A DNA stretch of 64,000 nt from Sanguinoderma infundibulare (Eukaryota > Basidiomycota > Agaricomycetes > Polyporales > Polyporaceae), in NCBI GenBank assembly GCA_032821775.1, contig JAVLRN010000002.1:2046001-2110000 (forward strand). Reading direction: 5' to 3'. The notes beneath the pieces were generated by a model, which was not told the origin of the DNA, ran no database searches, and saw only the letters and a list, made by a program, of their open reading frames with translations. Position 1 is the stretch's first letter, and every line of letters starts with the position of its first letter. Position numbers and translations under genes: made by a program. Positions 10,791-23,900 of the stretch are shown piece after piece.

Positions 10791-13700
10791 ATGTCTGGCA
10801 ACGACACACTCGGAAACTTCGTAGATGAAACCACAAGCCAACGGACGCTGGCGCCCGTCGCGGTGGCCTCTCAGGTAGCATTGATGAGTGGAATATCGGT
10901 GAGTGCATCCAGCACTCGCAGCGCAAATCGCACCGTTGACAACTCGCCGTATTCGCAGTTGGCCACAATCATCATATTCAACGTACTGCGGCCAAGAAAC
11001 AAGGTATGCATCTTCCCCGTCTACCATCCCTACCATCCTTGCATTTTCTGCCATTCCCGTCGTGCGGCCACCGTGCCCCCACCGCCGGACATCGTTCAGA
11101 ATTCCATTCACGGCGCCCTTCCTGGCGCTGCACCCACCCCGCGCCAGTTCCAGGCCGGTCTCGTTGCGCCGTTTCTTCGTCGGCTTCGTATCGACCGTTC
11201 GCGCGCGTCCAAAACACTCTACGACGTCCTATCGCCTCTGGACACGTTGCCCGGACGTTTTACACTCACAAAGCCCATGCGCCTTCTATGCGCCAATATT
11301 CTCCCTGCATTTTCCCTCGTAGAGAGGTTAAAGGTGCCTCGAACGCGCCGTTCACTCTCCACACGTTGTCCAGATCTCTGCAAGGACTGTATGCGTGTCA
11401 TACGGCGCTTCATTTCCGTGGCCTTTGCTCTCTCACGCGACCTATATCGGTCTTGCAGTGGCCGCGGACGGCCTACTTCACTCTCACCCACCCAAATCCG
11501 GTTCTCGCCACTACGATACGGCTTTTGTTGAAATGTGCGCGAGCTCTCTATCTACCAATGCTTCCCGAGGTCAACCAGTGGATTGAGGCAGTGCATTGTC
11601 TAGAATTTTAACCCTGCGCACGCATTTCCCCACACATATTTTGACAGTTCAATAACTAGCGGGCTAAAGTCTCCTCCCACAGATTGTGTACGAACCCAAA
11701 GTCAAGTACCATGTCGGCGACAAGGTACCTCCGCGTGCATCCGACGGCTTCTTGGGATGGGTTTCGCCTCTACTCCACACAAAGGAACCAGAGCTCGTCG
11801 ACAAAATCGGTCTCGATGCCGCCATCTACCTCCGCTTCGGCCGTCTCTGCCGCTGGCTCTTCTCCGCCATCGCCGCCCTCACCTGCGCCGTCCTTATCCC
11901 AGTCAATATCATGTACAACCTCAAGAACATTCCCGCCAAGGACCGCGACGTGCTCTCCATGCTCACCATCCGTAGCGTCGGGGGAAACTGGATCATCGCC
12001 CACGTCGTCGTCACGTACTTGATCACCTTCCTCGTCATCGGTTTCGTATACGTCCACTGGCGCCAGGTCGTGCGGCTCCGGAGAGAATGGTTCCGCTCGC
12101 CAGAGTACCTCCAGTCCTTCTATGCGCGCACGCTCATGGTCACGGACGTGCCGAAGAAACTCCAGTCGGACGAGGGCCTTCGCGCCATCTTCGAGTCCGT
12201 GCAGGTCCCGTACCCGACCACATCCGTCCACATCGGCCGCAAGGTCGGTCGTCTCCCGGAGCTGATCGAGTATCACAACGACGCGGTGCGGGAACTGGAG
12301 CAGGTGCTAGTCAAGTACCTGAAAGGCGGCAGGATCAGCAGGAAGCGGCCTGGGATCACGCTCGGGTCCACGATGGGCTGTGGCGGGCAGAAGAAGGACG
12401 CGATTGACTACTACACGTGCGTTTTCTCTACCCTCGTTCGCTTCTCGACTGTATTGATGTGGTGTCTATTGCCAGGGCTAAGCTCCAGCGTGCGGATCGT
12501 GCGGTGGAGGAGTTCCGGAAACAGATCGATCTGCGCAAGCCCGAGAACTACGGCTTCGCGTCCATGGCCGCCGTGCCGTACGCTCACATTGTCGCGAACT
12601 TGCTCAGGAACAAGCACCCAAAGGGCGCGACGATCCTCCTCGCCCCGAACCCTAAAGACATCGTGAGTTTCCATCGCGCATTAGAACTGGAGGGTGTGTA
12701 TAAAAGCTGAGTGTATGCGCGCAGGTCTGGAAGAACTTGGGCAGGAGCAAGGCCGAGATCCGCCGGGCGCAGACGATCGGCTGGCTGTGGCTCGTCGCCG
12801 TCTGCTTCTTCAACACGATTCCGCTGCTCATCATCTCCGTCCTCGCCAACTTGTCCTCCGTGAGTCGTGAAATTCCACACATCTTTCACTTGCAGGCGGC
12901 GCGATCTGACATAGCGTTCCGTTCGTGATGCAGCTCACTGCCTTCGTGCCGTTCCTCGACTCCTGGTCGGCGCAGTCGCCGGGGTCGTTCACGTTCATCT
13001 CTGGTGTGCTCCCGCCCGCAGTCTCTGCGCTGTTCGGGTGGGCGTTGCCGATCATCATGCGGAGGCTGACGAAGTTCATGGGCGCGTATACGCACTCGCG
13101 CCTGGACCGCGCCGTCGTCGCGCGGTACTTTGCGTTCCTGATCATCTCGCAACTCATCATTTTCACCTTGATCGGGGTGCTCTTCAGTAAGTCGCTTTGG
13201 TTTTGTTTGGCTTGAAACGCGACGCTACGCTACGGGGCGGGGAGGAGGCGATGCTGACGAACTGCGGTTTTTTTGGGGGACATTTTTAGATGCGGTGAGG
13301 ATTGTGGTCTTGTCGATTGGGAAGCACTTGAGCTTTGGAGCGATTCTGAACAAGCTAAAAGGTATGGCTTATGGTTTGTCAGTTAGATTGGCGCGAGGTT
13401 GATTGGACTGTGTGGAATTTGGCAGACATTCCTGAAACGATCAACCACACGTACATCGACCAGTCCTCGTATTGGCTGACGTATTTCCCGTGCGTCCGAC
13501 AGTCGTATCTGCGGCTGATACACTCCTGACACTGTCCTGACCTTGTTCTAAGGCTCCGTGGTTTCTTGGTGCTCTTTGACCTCGCCCAGCTCCTCAATCT
13601 GTTCATGGTGTTCTTCAAGACGCAGTAAGTTATCCTGCATGTGTTGTCGCGGATGTGGCCTTTATATCCATGCGCGCAGCTTCTTGGGCCGGACACCGCG

Positions 13701-15464
13701 TGACATTCGCGAATGGACCCAGCCTCCGGACTTCCAGTATGCCATTTACTAGTGCGTTCTCTGTTGATCGCTCGACGTTTTTGGATCATGGTGCTGAAAC
13801 TATTTCATTTGCAGCTCTAACATGGTGCGCATGTCGCGGAGATACGCTTGGTTTTCGTCCTGATCTTGATCTTTCTCTAGCTTTTCATGGGTGCGGTTGG
13901 TCTGTTCTTTGCACCGCTCGCACCGCTTGTTGCCGTTGCCGCCGCCATCGTCTTCTGGATCAGCTCCTGGGTGTACAAGTATCAACTGATGTTCGTCTTC
14001 GTCTCCAAGACTGAGAGTGGTGGAGTAAGTACCCATATCGACATGCTTGCGTGGGCTGTGTATTAACGGCGGCTATCTAGCGGATGTGGAACGTCGTTAT
14101 CAACCGTCTCCTCGCTGCAGTCATCCTCATGCAGTGCATCATGATCCTTAGTGCGTCCCGTCTCACTCCACCTCTCATGCTAGGCTAGTATCTGACACTC
14201 GTCCACAGCCGTCGGTCTCCAGTACTCCTTCAAGTCCTTGTACTGGCTCGCGACGATTCCCCCGATCCTGTTCATCGTCGTCTTCAAGATGTTCATCAAC
14301 CGCACCTTCCAGCCGTCGTTCCGGTACTACATGCCATCCGAGGAGGAGCTGCGCGAGGCGCAGGTGCACTCGCGCCGGCACGACGCGTCGCGGAACCGGC
14401 TCGAGAAGCGGTTCGGGCACCCGGCGCTCCACTCGGACCTCTTCACGCCGATGGTGCACGCGAACATGACCCACCTGCTCTCGCAGGTGTACTCGGGCAA
14501 GATCGACAACGTGCAGACGAAGCTGGGCGACATGGGCGGGCAGTCGACGGACGCGGCCATCGTCGCGGGTGGGATCAAGATCGCTGGTATCCAAGAGGTC
14601 AGTGATTCTGGTTTCAAACGTGGACCTCATTTCTGGGTGGGAAGCTGATGGGCTGGACTATTCGTTTAGCGCGATTTGGAGTACGATCCTATGCTGTACC
14701 GGCGCGATCGCGGAGACGACTGGGACACGCAGTCGATCGCGTCGTCGAATATGCTCATGGAGCCGAAGGGGATGTATCCTGACAGCAGAGGCGCCTCCCC
14801 CGCCCCGTCGAAGATGCTCAACTACGACCGTTATCTGGCATACGGCCCACAGCCTGAGATCGAGATGGCGAGGTTAGACACGCCCGACATGCAACCACTG
14901 TTGAACCAGGTGAGCCCAGTGACAGTTTTTTTGCGCGTCTCAGTGCTTCTGATGACCATCATGCCATAGCCTCCAAGCGCAGGATACTTTGACCCCAACG
15001 TGACCGCGAGCATGAGTAATGTCGACCTTGGCTACAATGCCGTCTCAACACCACCAGATGGCATGCAGGCGCCACTTCTCCCTGCAGCATACCCCAACGA
15101 CACATACCGGGAAGCACCACTCCATCGCCCATACCCGTCGCAAGGCTCAATCTCTGGCTTGTCTGGCATGTCTGGCCAGTTTGCCCCGCCGCAACAGTAC
15201 CCGGGCCCGCGGTCGTACACGCCCACACAGCAGTACCCGCCACGATTTGCTTCCCCTGCTCCCCGATTCGCGTCCCCCGCACCACGATTCGCCTCCCCCG
15301 CGCCAGAGTACTCGTATAACCCCAGCCAATCACCCCTGACCTCCCAGCGGGGATCGACCGACTCATCATCATATGCGGCCGGCCCACCTCGCCCGCCACC
15401 AGGCCTCGATGGCAGCGAGATGAACATGGCGGGCCGGGGCGCGCACAGAGGTCCGCCTCAATGA
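10791..15464 (+). CDS. CSC1/OSCA-like (DUF221/RSN1) stress-gated cation channel
   Basis: Exon 1 is 10791-10898, exon 2 is 10959-11003 (LATIIIFNVLRPRNK), and exon 3 starts at 11683 with IVYEPKVKYHVGDKVPP. The family order is complete: N-terminal helices (IAALTCAVLIPVNIMYNL, IIAHVVVTYLITFLVIGFVY), the cytosolic PHM7 domain (FYARTLMVTDVPKKLQSDEG), then the RSN1_7TM core: IGWLWLVAVCFFNTIPLLII, GVLPPAVSALFGWALPIIMR, YFAFLIISQLIIFTLIGVLF, DQSSYWLTYFPLRGFLVLFD, PLAPLVAVAAAIVFWISSWV, SLYWLATIPPILFIVVFKMF. The family forms osmotically or mechanically gated cation channels. The C-terminal tail is long, disordered and Pro/Ser-rich. About a dozen introns; no break seen. Confidence 0.9.
11004..11682 (+). 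other. unusually long intron 2 of the CSC1-like gene
   Basis: Donor GTATGC after CGGCCAAGAAACAAG and acceptor CTCCCACAG before ATTGTGTACGAACCC give a 679-nt intron, while the other introns of the gene are about 50-70 nt. The join reads LRPRNK-IVYEPK, which fits the family. I see no recognisable gene inside it; its open frames look like chance. Confidence 0.6.
15238..15306 (+). repeat. in-frame heptapeptide tandem repeat PRFASPA x3
   Basis: The codons for PRFASPA occur three times in a row in the C-terminal tail of the CSC1-like protein, followed by a partial unit (PEYSYNPSQ). It is a 21-nt coding minisatellite in a disordered region and likely to vary in copy number. Confidence 0.8.
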
Positions 15465-16144
15465 TGCCCCGGAGCGAGGGCAGAAAGCAAATCCAACGAT
15501 GTAAGCTGGGGGTGGGTCGGATGAGAAGTGTATCTATCGTATAATGACGGGCTAGTTGTTCCATGCCTTTTTTTTGCTTTATCGCTCACCATATGTCTCT
15601 ACTACCAATCCACATACGCTGTGCAGTATAGCCGTTTCTTTGTGCCTCGGACCTCCCCCTTTCTTTTCTGCTTTCCCAGCCTTTCACCTTCACTTCAACA
15701 AGGCGCCTCGGGCCGTCGTCGTCGACGTCGAGGCACAGCGCACTTCCGCTTCACCTAGAGTTGGCGTTACGGCGGACGTGCATGTTGGGGTAAAAGGCCT
15801 GGGTGGGCAGCCCATGGACTTGTGAAAACTGGACACTTCGCACTACTAGGTCTAGCGTCTAGCTACGCTCTACGCTCACGTACCGCACTCGACGCACCCA
15901 ACATGATGACTCATTCACGACACATGTACACATGCATGCATCTTCTTCTCGCCGCGCCTCTCAATGTTCAGAAATGCGGCGAGGCGTTCGTGGTCGTCGC
16001 GGATGAGGGTATTAAATCAAGGCAAGCTGGAGGGGACAGTATGTCTAAGGACCTTGTCCGACTGGCGTATACAGTCGACAGTCGTCGTCGTCGCGCGTGC
16101 AGTATGGTATGTACGTAGCGTCCGTGTCGTGATCGTCGAGTGTG
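15465..16144. other. convergent 3' intergenic region
   Basis: About 680 bases between two converging genes (CSC1-like plus, GT8 minus); it should hold both 3' UTRs. No gene or structured RNA is recognised. Confidence 0.5.
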
Positions 16145-18477
16145 TCAAAGCGCGTTGCACCTGGCGAGCTGAGACGCATACGTCCTCTTCGTCTCCCGCC
16201 ACGCCTCGACCCACTCCGCGATCTCGTCCTTGTAGGTCGGCTTCCTTCGCGCGACCTTGGCCGCGTTGTGCTCGAGCTCGTCGATCGGCACCTCGGCGTA
16301 GTCGCCCTGAAGGAACGGCTTGGCCATCGTGAAGTGCACGACGCGGAGCTGGTCCTGGAGCGCGGCCCAGAGCGCGGGGGTGCGCTTCTTGATCGCGAGG
16401 TTGCCGTTGTACGCGTATGGGAGCCTGAGCGTCTCGGCGGCAAAGTAGTGGTTGAGAAAGGCCTGCTCGGCCTGCTCGGTGGGGTAGCGCGCGGTGGCAA
16501 TCTTGGCGACCATGTCCCGGAAGAGGGCAGAGTCGGGGCGGAGGAGGAGGACGCCGGCGTTGAACGCGGTCACGTACCCGGGCGCGTCGACGTAGACGTC
16601 GGGCACGGCGGCGAAGGTGTAGGGCAGGCGGAAGAGCTCGTCGTCGAAGCCGCGGCGGACGAGCGTGTCCGAGTCGAGGTAGAGGACGGAGGTGAAGCCG
16701 CGCTGGTCGAGCGTCCAGAGGTGGAGCTTGGAGTACTGGTCGAGGAAGTGGCGGTGGACGCCCGAGTGGGGCGGGGGGATGCGCTCGATCGGCACGGGCT
16801 CCCAGCCGGAGACGGAGGCGACGCAGAGCGCGCGGGCGGAGACCTTGTCGGGGAGGTAGTAGAGGAGGCGCGCGGCGGACGAGTTGGCCGCGACGTTGAG
16901 GGTGTGGCCGAGCGTGGCGACGGCGGTCGCGAACGCGTCCGTGTACAGGCCGGTGACGATCGCGTTGTCGGTCGGGTTTACGGGCTTCTTAAGCGCGGAT
17001 AACGCCTTGGCGTCGACGATGGGGTGCGTGTTTCTGGGTTGGGATCGCACTGGTCAGTCACGGGTGGTTTGTCCATAAGGAGGTCGGGGCATGAGAAGAA
17101 ACGTCGGAAAATGGGATGTTGCGTCGAAGGGCCTACGTGCGTCACCGGGGCGTCGCACGCAATTTTACGTAGATGAGGTCGACCCCTTGTCCTGAATATC
17201 TCCAGAGACGTATGTTTGGCTCTCACAATGTGGAGCGGAATCTCACATGGCCGCGAACAGGACGGCGACGAACTTTATGTCCGCAGAGGCGGCATTCCGC
17301 ACACGGGTACCCGCTCGGGCTGCGGACAGAGCGATGAGCTGCCCTTCAGCTAGAGGGATTTCGGATATTGAGGCGACGTGGGCAGGAGGCGAGGTTAGTG
17401 GGAACACGCCACAAGGTTCTTGGCAGTGCAAGTCTCTCGGCGTGGGGTTTCCACCGTCTTCTCACCATCAGCTAGGGCAACGACGTCAAGGCATCCCTCC
17501 GGGTGCGATATGTAGAACTGCGGACGATATGTTTAAACCAATTGAATCTGTGTGTGATCGTATCACTCACGCCTTGTCCAACTGCTCCTCGAGTTTTCGC
17601 ATGTTCCGACATAGGCTTCCGCGAGGGCCTTCTGGAATGCATCGGGTGCTCTGACTGGTATTGGTACTCGGGCTGCCAGCTAGTTCATGGCCGGCCTCGG
17701 ACAACAACAGTTTGGGATAGGAGAAGACGGGAAGTCCGGATAGACGGGGAAGGATGGTCATGACCGCTCGAATTCGTCGACACGAGTCATGCCTACCCTT
17801 CTCGATTGGTAGCCACATATACCCGCCTATTGCAGAACGCGCGCGATGTCATCTTCGAGCCGGTTACAATCCTTCCGGGAGCATAGTTGCTGTGCGACTC
17901 GACCGAACGTTCTTTGGGACGGCAACTACGGGGACGGTTATACCGCGATATCCCCGACACGCTTCGCAGTACAACAGACGTCACACCAACTGAGTGCCAG
18001 AAGCAAGCACACTCTGCACAAAGTTGCCTTGACGCCAGCGTTTTCCGTGCGGAGGATCATGATACCGCTCCAACACGCTCGTCCTGGAAATTGCACGTCT
18101 GAATGATGAGAAGCTGTAAGCGGCAATAAGCATCCCCGAGGAGGAGAGCACGGTATCCCGGAGACACAGCAGCCGCTTTCCACCCGCATCCCGTCTCATC
18201 CGTTCCCTCTCATCTCCTCCACAATACCACATGCGCAAACGCAGAAGACCGAACAAGGATGGACGACTCACAATGGCTGGTAGTTATCCAAAGGTGCAGG
18301 CCAGCTCGTGAACGTCGTATACAGAAAGTACAGGTTCGCGAGCACAGAGAGGGCGACTAAGCCCTGTCCTATAATCCGGCGTCTCCTATCTCCGGGGTTC
18401 TTGCCGTTGCGGTATGGGCTCCCAGGCTCGCCGTCGGACCAGAGAGGCAGGGGGATGTAGTCCTTATAGCGGAGCAT
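16145..18477 (-). CDS. GT8-family glycosyltransferase, probably Golgi type II
   Basis: The large 3' exon 17033-16145 encodes a GT8 catalytic domain: NAIVTGLYTDAFATAVATLG, SKLHLWTLDQRGFTSVLYLD followed by SDT (the DxD metal/sugar-nucleotide motif), FAAVPDVYVDAPGYVTAFNA then GVLLLRP, FLNHYF, YNGNLAIKKR, and a final HFTMAKPF block. Two upstream exons join in phase (17517-17466 and 17349-17247, the latter giving AEGQLIALSAARAGTR and splicing as AA-I-NTHPIVDAK). A likely first exon at 18477 (MLRYKDYIPLPLWSDG) has a basic stop-transfer stretch and one membrane helix (GLVALSVLANLYFLYTTF), as in type II glycosyltransferases. Splicing between 18280 and 17520 is not resolved, so the N terminus could belong to a separate gene. 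The acceptor sugar is unknown. Confidence 0.7.
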
Positions 18478-20902
18478 GACAGCAAGCTGAGGGAGCAGAG
18501 AGGATGGTAGGGGACATCAACGGAAGCTCGACGACCGCCGCTCGACGTCGACGCTCGTCCTCGCCGCCCGCCCGCATCGCTTTGGCGCCCATGCCAGAAT
18601 ACTTACATACATTCGACACTGCCACGCCGCCTCCGCCGTCACTCCCATCTGGCACGGCCTTCCGCATGCGCCAAGTATTTCCCGCCTCCCCACGTACACC
18701 TCGACGTACTTGCTCAGCACACAGCTTAGACTCCGAGCGAAGCGTGTGCACGGTCAACGCCGCGGCCACCCGCCGCCAGCCCACCGACGACTCCAAGACG
18801 TCACGAGTAGTACCATTCCGCTCTCGCGCCATGCATATGTAACATCCAACTTCCGAGTCAGACAAAACTCTCGATCGAGCCGCCATCGCCCCGCCCCCCC
18901 CCCCCCCCCCCCCGAGCAGCTTTGACGTGTCCATCCGAGTCGCCGTGCTCCTGGTTCCGAACCGCCCGTCAGATATAAGCACGCCCTCAGTAATAGTGCC
19001 CTTCGCCCGTTCCCTCGAACAATAAAGCACAACTGCATCCAGACCCGGATGATTGATATTCTTCCACAACGAAGCTCGCTCGGGCGTCCTCTCTCCGCTC
19101 CACAAACACGCTAAGTACTACATAATACTGTACTATACTTACAGCAAGCACTGCACGGCATCCGAACTCCGAATCCCGAACCCCGAACCGGGGCCAAGCG
19201 TACAAGGTTTGAGGTCACGTACGCGCCCTATAGCTACCTGCACCCGGCGAAGGATTGGACTCGGAGAACCTCAACTCGACTGACACGTCAAGTTTAAGTT
19301 TGACAACTCCGACTATCGTGAGCACCAAGACGACAGTCGTGGTTCGTGATCGCCTCGCCTCGGGACACGACCTTGTCCCCGAACACCGAATATTTCGTTA
19401 TGACCCGTCGGCGGAAGTGTCGCATATTCAATCGCGCATCACAATGCCGCGGCGAACCATTGAATCACCGACCCGGAGGGAGGGAAGGGGAGGGAGAGTG
19501 AGGTAATGATATGAATATGCGTTGCATTACTTCCGGGATCCGATTACCACCGACACAGAGAGAGGAGAAAGAGGAAAGGGACCATACGTGAGGGCCGGTG
19601 CGAGAGCGAGGGGTGCTGAGCCTGAGTGATCGGTCGGTTGTTTTGCGCATGTGCGTATGTGCGTACGTATGTGTGTGTATGTAGCTACCTCGATGTTTGA
19701 CGTATCGTTGCCAATGCTGCTACACGGAAGGAACGACTCGGATAACACAGTGACGGCGGGGAAGGAGGAGGACGATGACGAGAAGGGGGACGGGTACTGA
19801 CACCAAAAAAAACCGCGAAAACACCAGTCAGACAGGGATGGAATCCGAGACGATGAGGAGGGACATGGACAGGGAGAATGACAGTGAGAGGGAGCGGCGT
19901 GATATGATATGATATGCGACCCGAGACCAACGAGAAACGACTGAACGTGCGCATGCGCGAGCGAGGGAAGAGGGCGGGGACGTGTGTGGGTGGGAGGCTG
20001 CTGCTTGTCTTCTTCTTGCTGCGCACCGCCTCCCGCAACCGCCACGACCTCGGCCTAGACCCAGCAGAGGACAGTGGTAAGGAGTCAGAGAGTGGAAATG
20101 AAAACCGCAAACTGGGGGACGGACGGACGGACGAGACAGCGAGCGAGCGACAGACAGAGAGAGACAGACAGAGCGAGTTACATAGGCGTGTAGATCACAG
20201 ACGGCACGGCGTCGAGGCTGTAAGGTATATCTAACATCATGCTAAATCGAGGAGGAAAACGCCATCACAGAACTGGACACGGACAAGACCTCGGGGCTTG
20301 GGGCTTGGAAACGGAGCGACGGGATTGAGCGATGGGGGTTGATTCGGGATGGATGGTCACAAGGAGCGCATGGGTAGCGTGCGGTAGGGCGGTATGGGAA
20401 CGCCCGCAGCCTGGGACGTGGCATACGGGGCGATCCCGGCTTCAGACCTGGGATCCACGGGGAGAGAGGGCACGGACGTAGAGGACGACGGATGTGGAGA
20501 TGGCGGTATGCTCCCGAGGTGACGCGGCGGAAAAGGAAGGGAAGGGAAGGGGATAAGTCTGAACTTGAACGTAACCAAACGTCATGGGAAGGCAAGGTAA
20601 CGGGCGCCGCGACGCGCGAAACAACGAATGAAACGCCTGCACCGCAAGCATGATGATAACGGTAAAGGCACGTGCGGCGAGAGGCGGGTAGTGGGTGGGC
20701 GAGTGGCGGATGGGCGATGGGTGGTGGTGATATGAGTGGTATGAAGACTAGAGTAGTGAGAGACAAAAACTTCGGCTGCTGTTTCCATATGTCGACCGCA
20801 ACTGCGCCCCAGTTCAATTCGTACACGTTGTTGCTTTGCTAAACACGAATGTCCCAATTGATCGACCAAAGGAAAGGAAATATGAGAGCGCCCCAGGTTC
20901 TA
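18478..20902. other. long intergenic region with low-complexity DNA
   Basis: About 2.4 kb without a convincing gene. It holds a 20-C run at 18894-18913, an AT-rich patch near 19110-19140 and purine-rich stretches near 19490-19580 and 20100-20170. Frames such as 19685-20110 and 20242-20826 (minus) are low-complexity Pro/Ser/Arg shadows. It probably contains the GT8 promoter on its left and the OPT 3' UTR on its right. Confidence 0.5.
18894..18913. repeat. poly-C (poly-G) homopolymer tract, 20 nt
   Basis: Twenty consecutive C on the plus strand, about 420 bp upstream of the proposed GT8 first exon. The exact length is sensitive to sequencing error. Confidence 0.85.
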
Positions 20903-23900
20903 CTAGCTGATCCCCGTATCAGGCGCCGTCCGTAAGGGCAAGTGCTGGTAGTCCGCAGCTGCAAAAGCACACATCGGTCAGCACAAAAGCAGCCTTAACA
21001 AGTACACGAAAACGCACTGTTCAAGTAAACCGTGTTCCCCCACCAGTTCACGAAGAACCCTCCCTTCGGGAACTGCAGCGTAAAGAAGATGAACAGCACC
21101 GACAACACCGTCCCACAGTCGAACGCGGCCGTCAACACGTAGTTGAACTTGCTCCACCACACAAAGTTCCTCCGCCTGACCAAGAACTGGAAGATGAACC
21201 CGACCAGGAACCACGATGAGTAGTTGATGCCCGTCGCGGGCGGGATGAGCCCGATCCCGTTCAGCACGATCGGCAGGTTGATGTACTTGTTCCACTTGTT
21301 CGGCGACTTGCGCTGCCACAGCCAGAACGGCAGCGGCAGGACCGCACCGATCGCGATCGCGTACAGTTGCGGGTGGTAGATCGAGTCCGTCCCAAACTGG
21401 CGCGCCGGCCCAATGAGGCCCCAGATGGCCGACGTCGTGTAGAGCACCTGGTTGTGCGGGCACGTGAGCGAGTCCCTCTGGTTTGGTTGGCAGATGTCTG
21501 GGATGTTCGCGAACATCCACTCCTTGACGCCGACCTGGAGCAGGCCGACAAGCGTCGTGGCCACGAGTTGGACGACAAAAGTCGAGCGCGGCGGGAGCTT
21601 CACGTAGTGCCCAAGCTTCAGATCCTGTACGAAGGCTGTGCCTTCCGCGAGGGTTTGCACAGCGTACGCCTTGAAGATCTATGGGCGCATGATCAGCTAT
21701 GATCGGCACCGTGAAAGGGGTGTTTGTGCCTACCATGTTGGGGAGCGGCTTTCCTGGAAGAATCATGCCCGGGATAATCTGCGCCAGGAGGTTGATCGTA
21801 ATCTAAAATGAAGTTCATGAGTGCCACCGTATGCGTATGTCACAACGAAATCGATGCTTGCATTCTGGCCGGTCAACGCATAAACGTATCCGGAAGGGAC
21901 GATGTACGTTATTGGGAGCGCGATCGCAAGAAGCAACGCCCACACCGGGATGCCCGTATGCCAAACCTGCACATCGGCGTCAGTCGGCCGCCGGGATGTC
22001 CGCACACAGAAAGACGTACCTCTGCAGTGACGATTGCCAGCGCGAAGCAGGCAATGAACGTCATCAGATACCACCAGTCTGGTACCTCAGGGTATGCCCG
22101 CATGAGCTTCGCGTGGATGTCGTCCTTCTCGATGCGCGTTTGGGTCAGGCCGTGAAGGACCGTCTTGCCGTGGTAAAGGACAGTGTGGACGATCATTGCT
22201 GATGATAACGCGAAGGCGATTAGGTACGTAATCGCAAACGACGCGGGAAGGTACAACGGCGAGTAGTTGTCAAACGCGGCTTGGTCGAAAGTCTGCTCAG
22301 GAGTGAGCACTCGCGTGATGTTGTACAGCTGGCCAAACCGGTCATAGGGCTGGTTCGCCATGAGCGGGAAGAACGCGAGGTCCCAGGACTACCAGAGGGT
22401 CAGCTGACTGTGCTGCGTGATGACGGGACAAGGACATACGTTGGTGTAGTAAAGAATAGGGCAAAGGATCCAATACACCAAGAAGAAGCCGGCAAAGATC
22501 TGCACCTCTGCCCACCAGGGCACCATCAACGGACTACCAATCCAGGTGATCTGAGACCAGTCAAATGTGAGGATGCCCATGCCCAGGCCACCCGACGCGC
22601 CAAACAGCTGGTTGACGACAACGTCTTGGGGCTTGATCCAACAGACATACGAGAATACGGACAACGCCGTGAAGAGGTAGCCTACAGAGGAAAGTCAGAC
22701 GTTGTCCATGCTCTCTGTGGGATCTCGACGTACCAGGAAGGAACATCCAGAAGAATGCGCCCATAGCAGCATAGCAGAAGAACTTGAATCGGGTGATGCC
22801 TCCACGGGCATCTTCCTCTTCGGCGTGCAGCGTATTCAAGAGGGTGCAGACGATGAGGTTTTGGGGCCAAACCATGCTCGCGGGCCAGACAAGGTATCGA
22901 CGACAGAGACCGGCGAGTGAGAAGCCTGTGAGCTGCGTTGCCAGGATGAGGAGCGCGTTAAAGCCGTAGCCGAGCTTCACGCCGTAGTCGAGCTCGGCGA
23001 CGACGACAGCGTTAAGCGCAGTCGGTACACCGATAGAGACGTTGGCCATGATATATACCAACGCGTGCTCCTTGATGTTCCACGGACCAGGGTTGAGCGA
23101 GAATTCGTAGCCGCCGAGGGGACCGAGCCATCGAGGCAATCGATATGTGCGTATTGGCATTGTGAGGGCGCATAACTTGCCTACGGGATGTGCTAGAAGG
23201 AGTAGGACGTTGGACACGATCGAGGGCGCTGGTTGTCGAAAGTTGAAGAAGAGGTTTCCACAGCTGAAAGGAGGGGACGATGAGCAGAGTTGAAACTGGA
23301 CCTGTGTTGTCAAGACTTACCCGGCAGCGAGGGTGAGCACCAAGCCAATACCCCACATCCTGAGTGTCATGGCGGGCATCTCCGGGTCGTCGATATTTGA
23401 CACGGAGGCGCGGACTTCGGGAAATGGACTGTCCTCATCTTCCTCCTCGAACGGGAACTCCATCCTTATCCGAGGAGATGGTTAGTAGTGTTCGGGTGAG
23501 CATCAGACCAAAAGACTGCCAACGATGAGACTGTGCGTAGGCGATCGAGCAGAACTGCGGAAAGCTGGAGAACGACTTGTCGCAAGAGACTGCTGCGGCG
23601 TTACATACTCGCCCAGAGGTGAGCACCAAGTTGGCGTTCTGTTCGGGATGGATTCATTGTTCTGGAAAGAGAGTACGAGCTCTCCTGGAGTAGCGTTGGA
23701 GAGAAGGATTACCGGGAAGATGATAACCGGGCACGCGAGGGGAAGGCGGAGGGAAGAGTTGTTTGCCCCACGAACGGGCAGAGACAGAAAAGCAATGGCA
23801 GAAAATAAAGGACTCACTTGATGGAAGCCGAGTCCGCAACGCTCGGAAAGCTCATGGACCGTGTTGTGGATGGTGGACGGTCCTTGCCTGTGGGTTCTGG

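Noticed and set aside
10240..10828. Four overlapping open frames on both strands, 109-142 codons
   Set aside because: They arise from GC-rich promoter DNA without stops. None has a domain, and the region immediately precedes the CSC1-like start.
10791..11531. 246-codon uninterrupted frame beginning at the CSC1-like ATG
   Set aside because: It reads through two good introns and loses all family similarity after residue 36; the spliced join LRPRNK-IVYEPK fits the family.
15238..15306. CRISPR-like direct repeats
   Set aside because: A coding heptapeptide tandem repeat without spacers in a eukaryotic gene.
16142..17002. Plus-strand frame of 286 codons opposite the GT8 exon
   Set aside because: Arg/Val/Gly-rich antisense shadow. 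The minus strand carries clear GT8 motifs with DxD.
19527..20110. Two minus-strand frames of 141-172 codons
   Set aside because: Low-complexity Pro/Ser/Arg peptides read from purine-rich DNA; no splice-supported structure and no family.
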